Positions 4,306 to 5,423 of a stretch of DNA of 5,423 bases are shown here, piece after piece. Each line of letters begins with the position of its first letter. Positions within the stretch are counted from its first letter, which is position 1. Origin of the DNA: Nitrospinota bacterium (lineage in GTDB: Bacteria > Nitrospirota > Nitrospiria > Nitrospirales > UBA8639); the NCBI GenBank assembly GCA_022561525.1, contig JADFRB010000171.1, positions 1-5,423 on the forward strand. The letters are read 5' to 3'. A program made the translations under genes and the position numbers. The notes below the pieces were generated by a model. That model saw only the letters and a program-made list of their open reading frames with translations, had not been told where the DNA came from and searched no databases.

Positions 4306-5423
4306 ATGGCCAAACAAGTCAAAACTGAGGCGAATCTTCGGTGCTCCTTTTGCGGGAAAAACCGCGACCAGGTCCGGAAGCTCATTGCGGGCCCCACCGT
4401 CTATATTTGTGACGAATGTGTGGGGTTGTGCAATGAGATTATGGCCGAGGAGTGGCAAGAGACCAAGGAAGAGATTTCGTCAAAACTTCGGAAGCCTGTC
4501 GAGATTAATCGGCACCTCGATCAATATATCATTGGGCAGGATCGCGCGAAAAAAATTCTCTCCGTCGCTGTTCACAACCACTATAAGCGAATTGCCGCGA
4601 CTGATACCGGAGATGTTGAGCTCCAAAAGGGAAACATCCTTATGGTCGGGTCGACGGGAACCGGCAAGACACTCCTTGCCCAAACGTTGGCCGATTATTT
4701 AGACGTGCCATTTACACTGGCTGATGCCACCACTCTCACCGAAGCAGGATATGTCGGTGAAGATGTCGAAAACATTATCTTGAAATTGTTACAAGCTGCT
4801 GATTATGAGGTTGAGCGGGCAGAGCGTGGGATTATCTATATCGATGAAATCGACAAGATTACCCGGAAGTCCGATAGTCCCTCGATTACGCGGGATGTAT
4901 CCGGAGAAGGCGTCCAGCAGGCGTTATTGAAATTGATTGAGGGAACTGTGGCCAATGTGCCGCCTCAGGGTGGGCGCAAGCATCCTCATCAAGAATTCAT
5001 TCAAGTCGATACGAAGAATATTTTAGTGATTTGCGGCGGGGCCTTTGTTGGATTGGAAGATATCATTGAGCGTCGCTTGAATCAGAAGCGGATGGGTTTC
5101 CGGTCTGATGGTAAAAAGGCGCGGAAGGAAAGATCGGGTTCATTGTTGGCCCACGTCCAACCAGAAGATTTCCTTCAATATGGGCTGATTCCGGAGTTTA
5201 TCGGACGATTGCCCGTCGTGACGACTCTGGATGAACTTGATGAGAAAGCTCTGGTACAGATTTTAACAGAACCACGAAATGCCTTATCGAAGCAGTACCA
5301 AAAATTGCTCTCTTTCGACAAAGTCAAACTGAAGTTTACCGATGGGGCACTTGCTGCGATTGCCCGTAAGGCCCATGCTCAAAAAACAGGAGCTCGTGGC
5401 CTTCGCGCCATACTCGAAGAAGT
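4306..5423 (+). CDS. clpX: ATP-dependent Clp protease ATPase subunit ClpX, 3' end cut by window
   Basis: ClpX is the hexameric AAA+ unfoldase that recognises tagged proteins, unfolds them with ATP and feeds them to ClpP. The first 372 codons are present; about 50 residues are missing at the edge. In order: the zinc-binding domain with C13, C16, C35 and C38; the AAA+ large domain with Walker A GSTGTGKT (115-122), pore-1 loop GYVG (148-151), Walker B IIYIDE (176-181), RKH pore loop (224-226), the ClpP-contacting loop QKRMGF (260-265) and the arginine finger in FIGR (R301); then the small domain with sensor 2 GAR (R364). Two mild departures from the usual family: serine replaces proline at position 2 of the Walker A loop, and MGF replaces IGF in the ClpP-contacting loop. 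Neither removes a catalytic residue. The gene starts 33 bases after clpP, so it is in the same operon. Confidence 0.98.
   Translation, partial: MAKQVKTEANLRCSFCGKNRDQVRKLIAGPTVYICDECVGLCNEIMAEEWQETKEEISSKLRKPVEINRHLDQYIIGQDRAKKILSVAVHNHYKRIAATDTGDVELQKGNILMVGSTGTGKTLLAQTLADYLDVPFTLADATTLTEAGYVGEDVENIILKLLQAADYEVERAERGIIYIDEIDKITRKSDSPSITRDVSGEGVQQALLKLIEGTVANVPPQGGRKHPHQEFIQVDTKNILVICGGAFVGLEDIIERRLNQKRMGFRSDGKKARKERSGSLLAHVQPEDFLQYGLIPEFIGRLPVVTTLDELDEKALVQILTEPRNALSKQYQKLLSFDKVKLKFTDGALAAIARKAHAQKTGARGLRAILEE

Noticed and set aside
4385..4702. 105-residue plus-strand and 67-residue minus-strand frames inside clpX
   Set aside because: Out-of-frame shadows; the clpX frame carries the zinc finger and Walker motifs.

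Overview
The window looks like an ordinary core-genome segment of a bacterium in the Nitrospira group (phylum Nitrospirota). The evidence is the style of the ClpX, ClpP and trigger factor proteins, the intergenic repeat words, and a 5' edge resembling a repeat I recall from Nitrospira genomes. Base composition looks balanced by eye, which would fit lower-GC members such as marine Nitrospira. The assignment is inference from memory, not a search result.

Layout. Positions 1-62 look like one arm of a dispersed inverted repeat cut by the window edge. Three units then lie on the minus strand. The first holds the small SRP RNA gene ffs (71-173) and tRNA-Ser(GGA) (288-377), probably transcribed together from a promoter near 467-495. 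The second is a two-gene operon of unknown function: an 86-residue basic protein (1495-1755) followed 18 bases later by a 270-residue polytopic membrane protein (664-1476). Between these units, at 378-663, there is no gene but several short repeats and hairpins.

From about 1930 everything reads on the plus strand. A TTGACA-type promoter candidate and a leader hairpin (1976-2012) precede tRNA-Leu(UAG) (2071-2153). After it come tig (2215-3540), clpP (3658-4272) and the first 372 codons of clpX (4306 to the edge). Trigger factor handles nascent chains at the ribosome exit tunnel. ClpX unfolds tagged or damaged proteins and feeds them into the ClpP chamber. The cluster is the classical chaperone-protease operon.

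All core catalytic residues of ClpP and ClpX visible here are present. The main points for a second look are: (i) a family of 14-nt-period repeats confined to the gaps between genes; (ii) a trigger factor whose FKBP-type prolyl isomerase pocket has lost several usual aromatic residues; (iii) the unassigned two-gene membrane operon; (iv) the hairpin between the tRNA-Leu promoter candidate and the tRNA. I see no convincing sign of a defence system, CRISPR array, insertion sequence or other exotic system.
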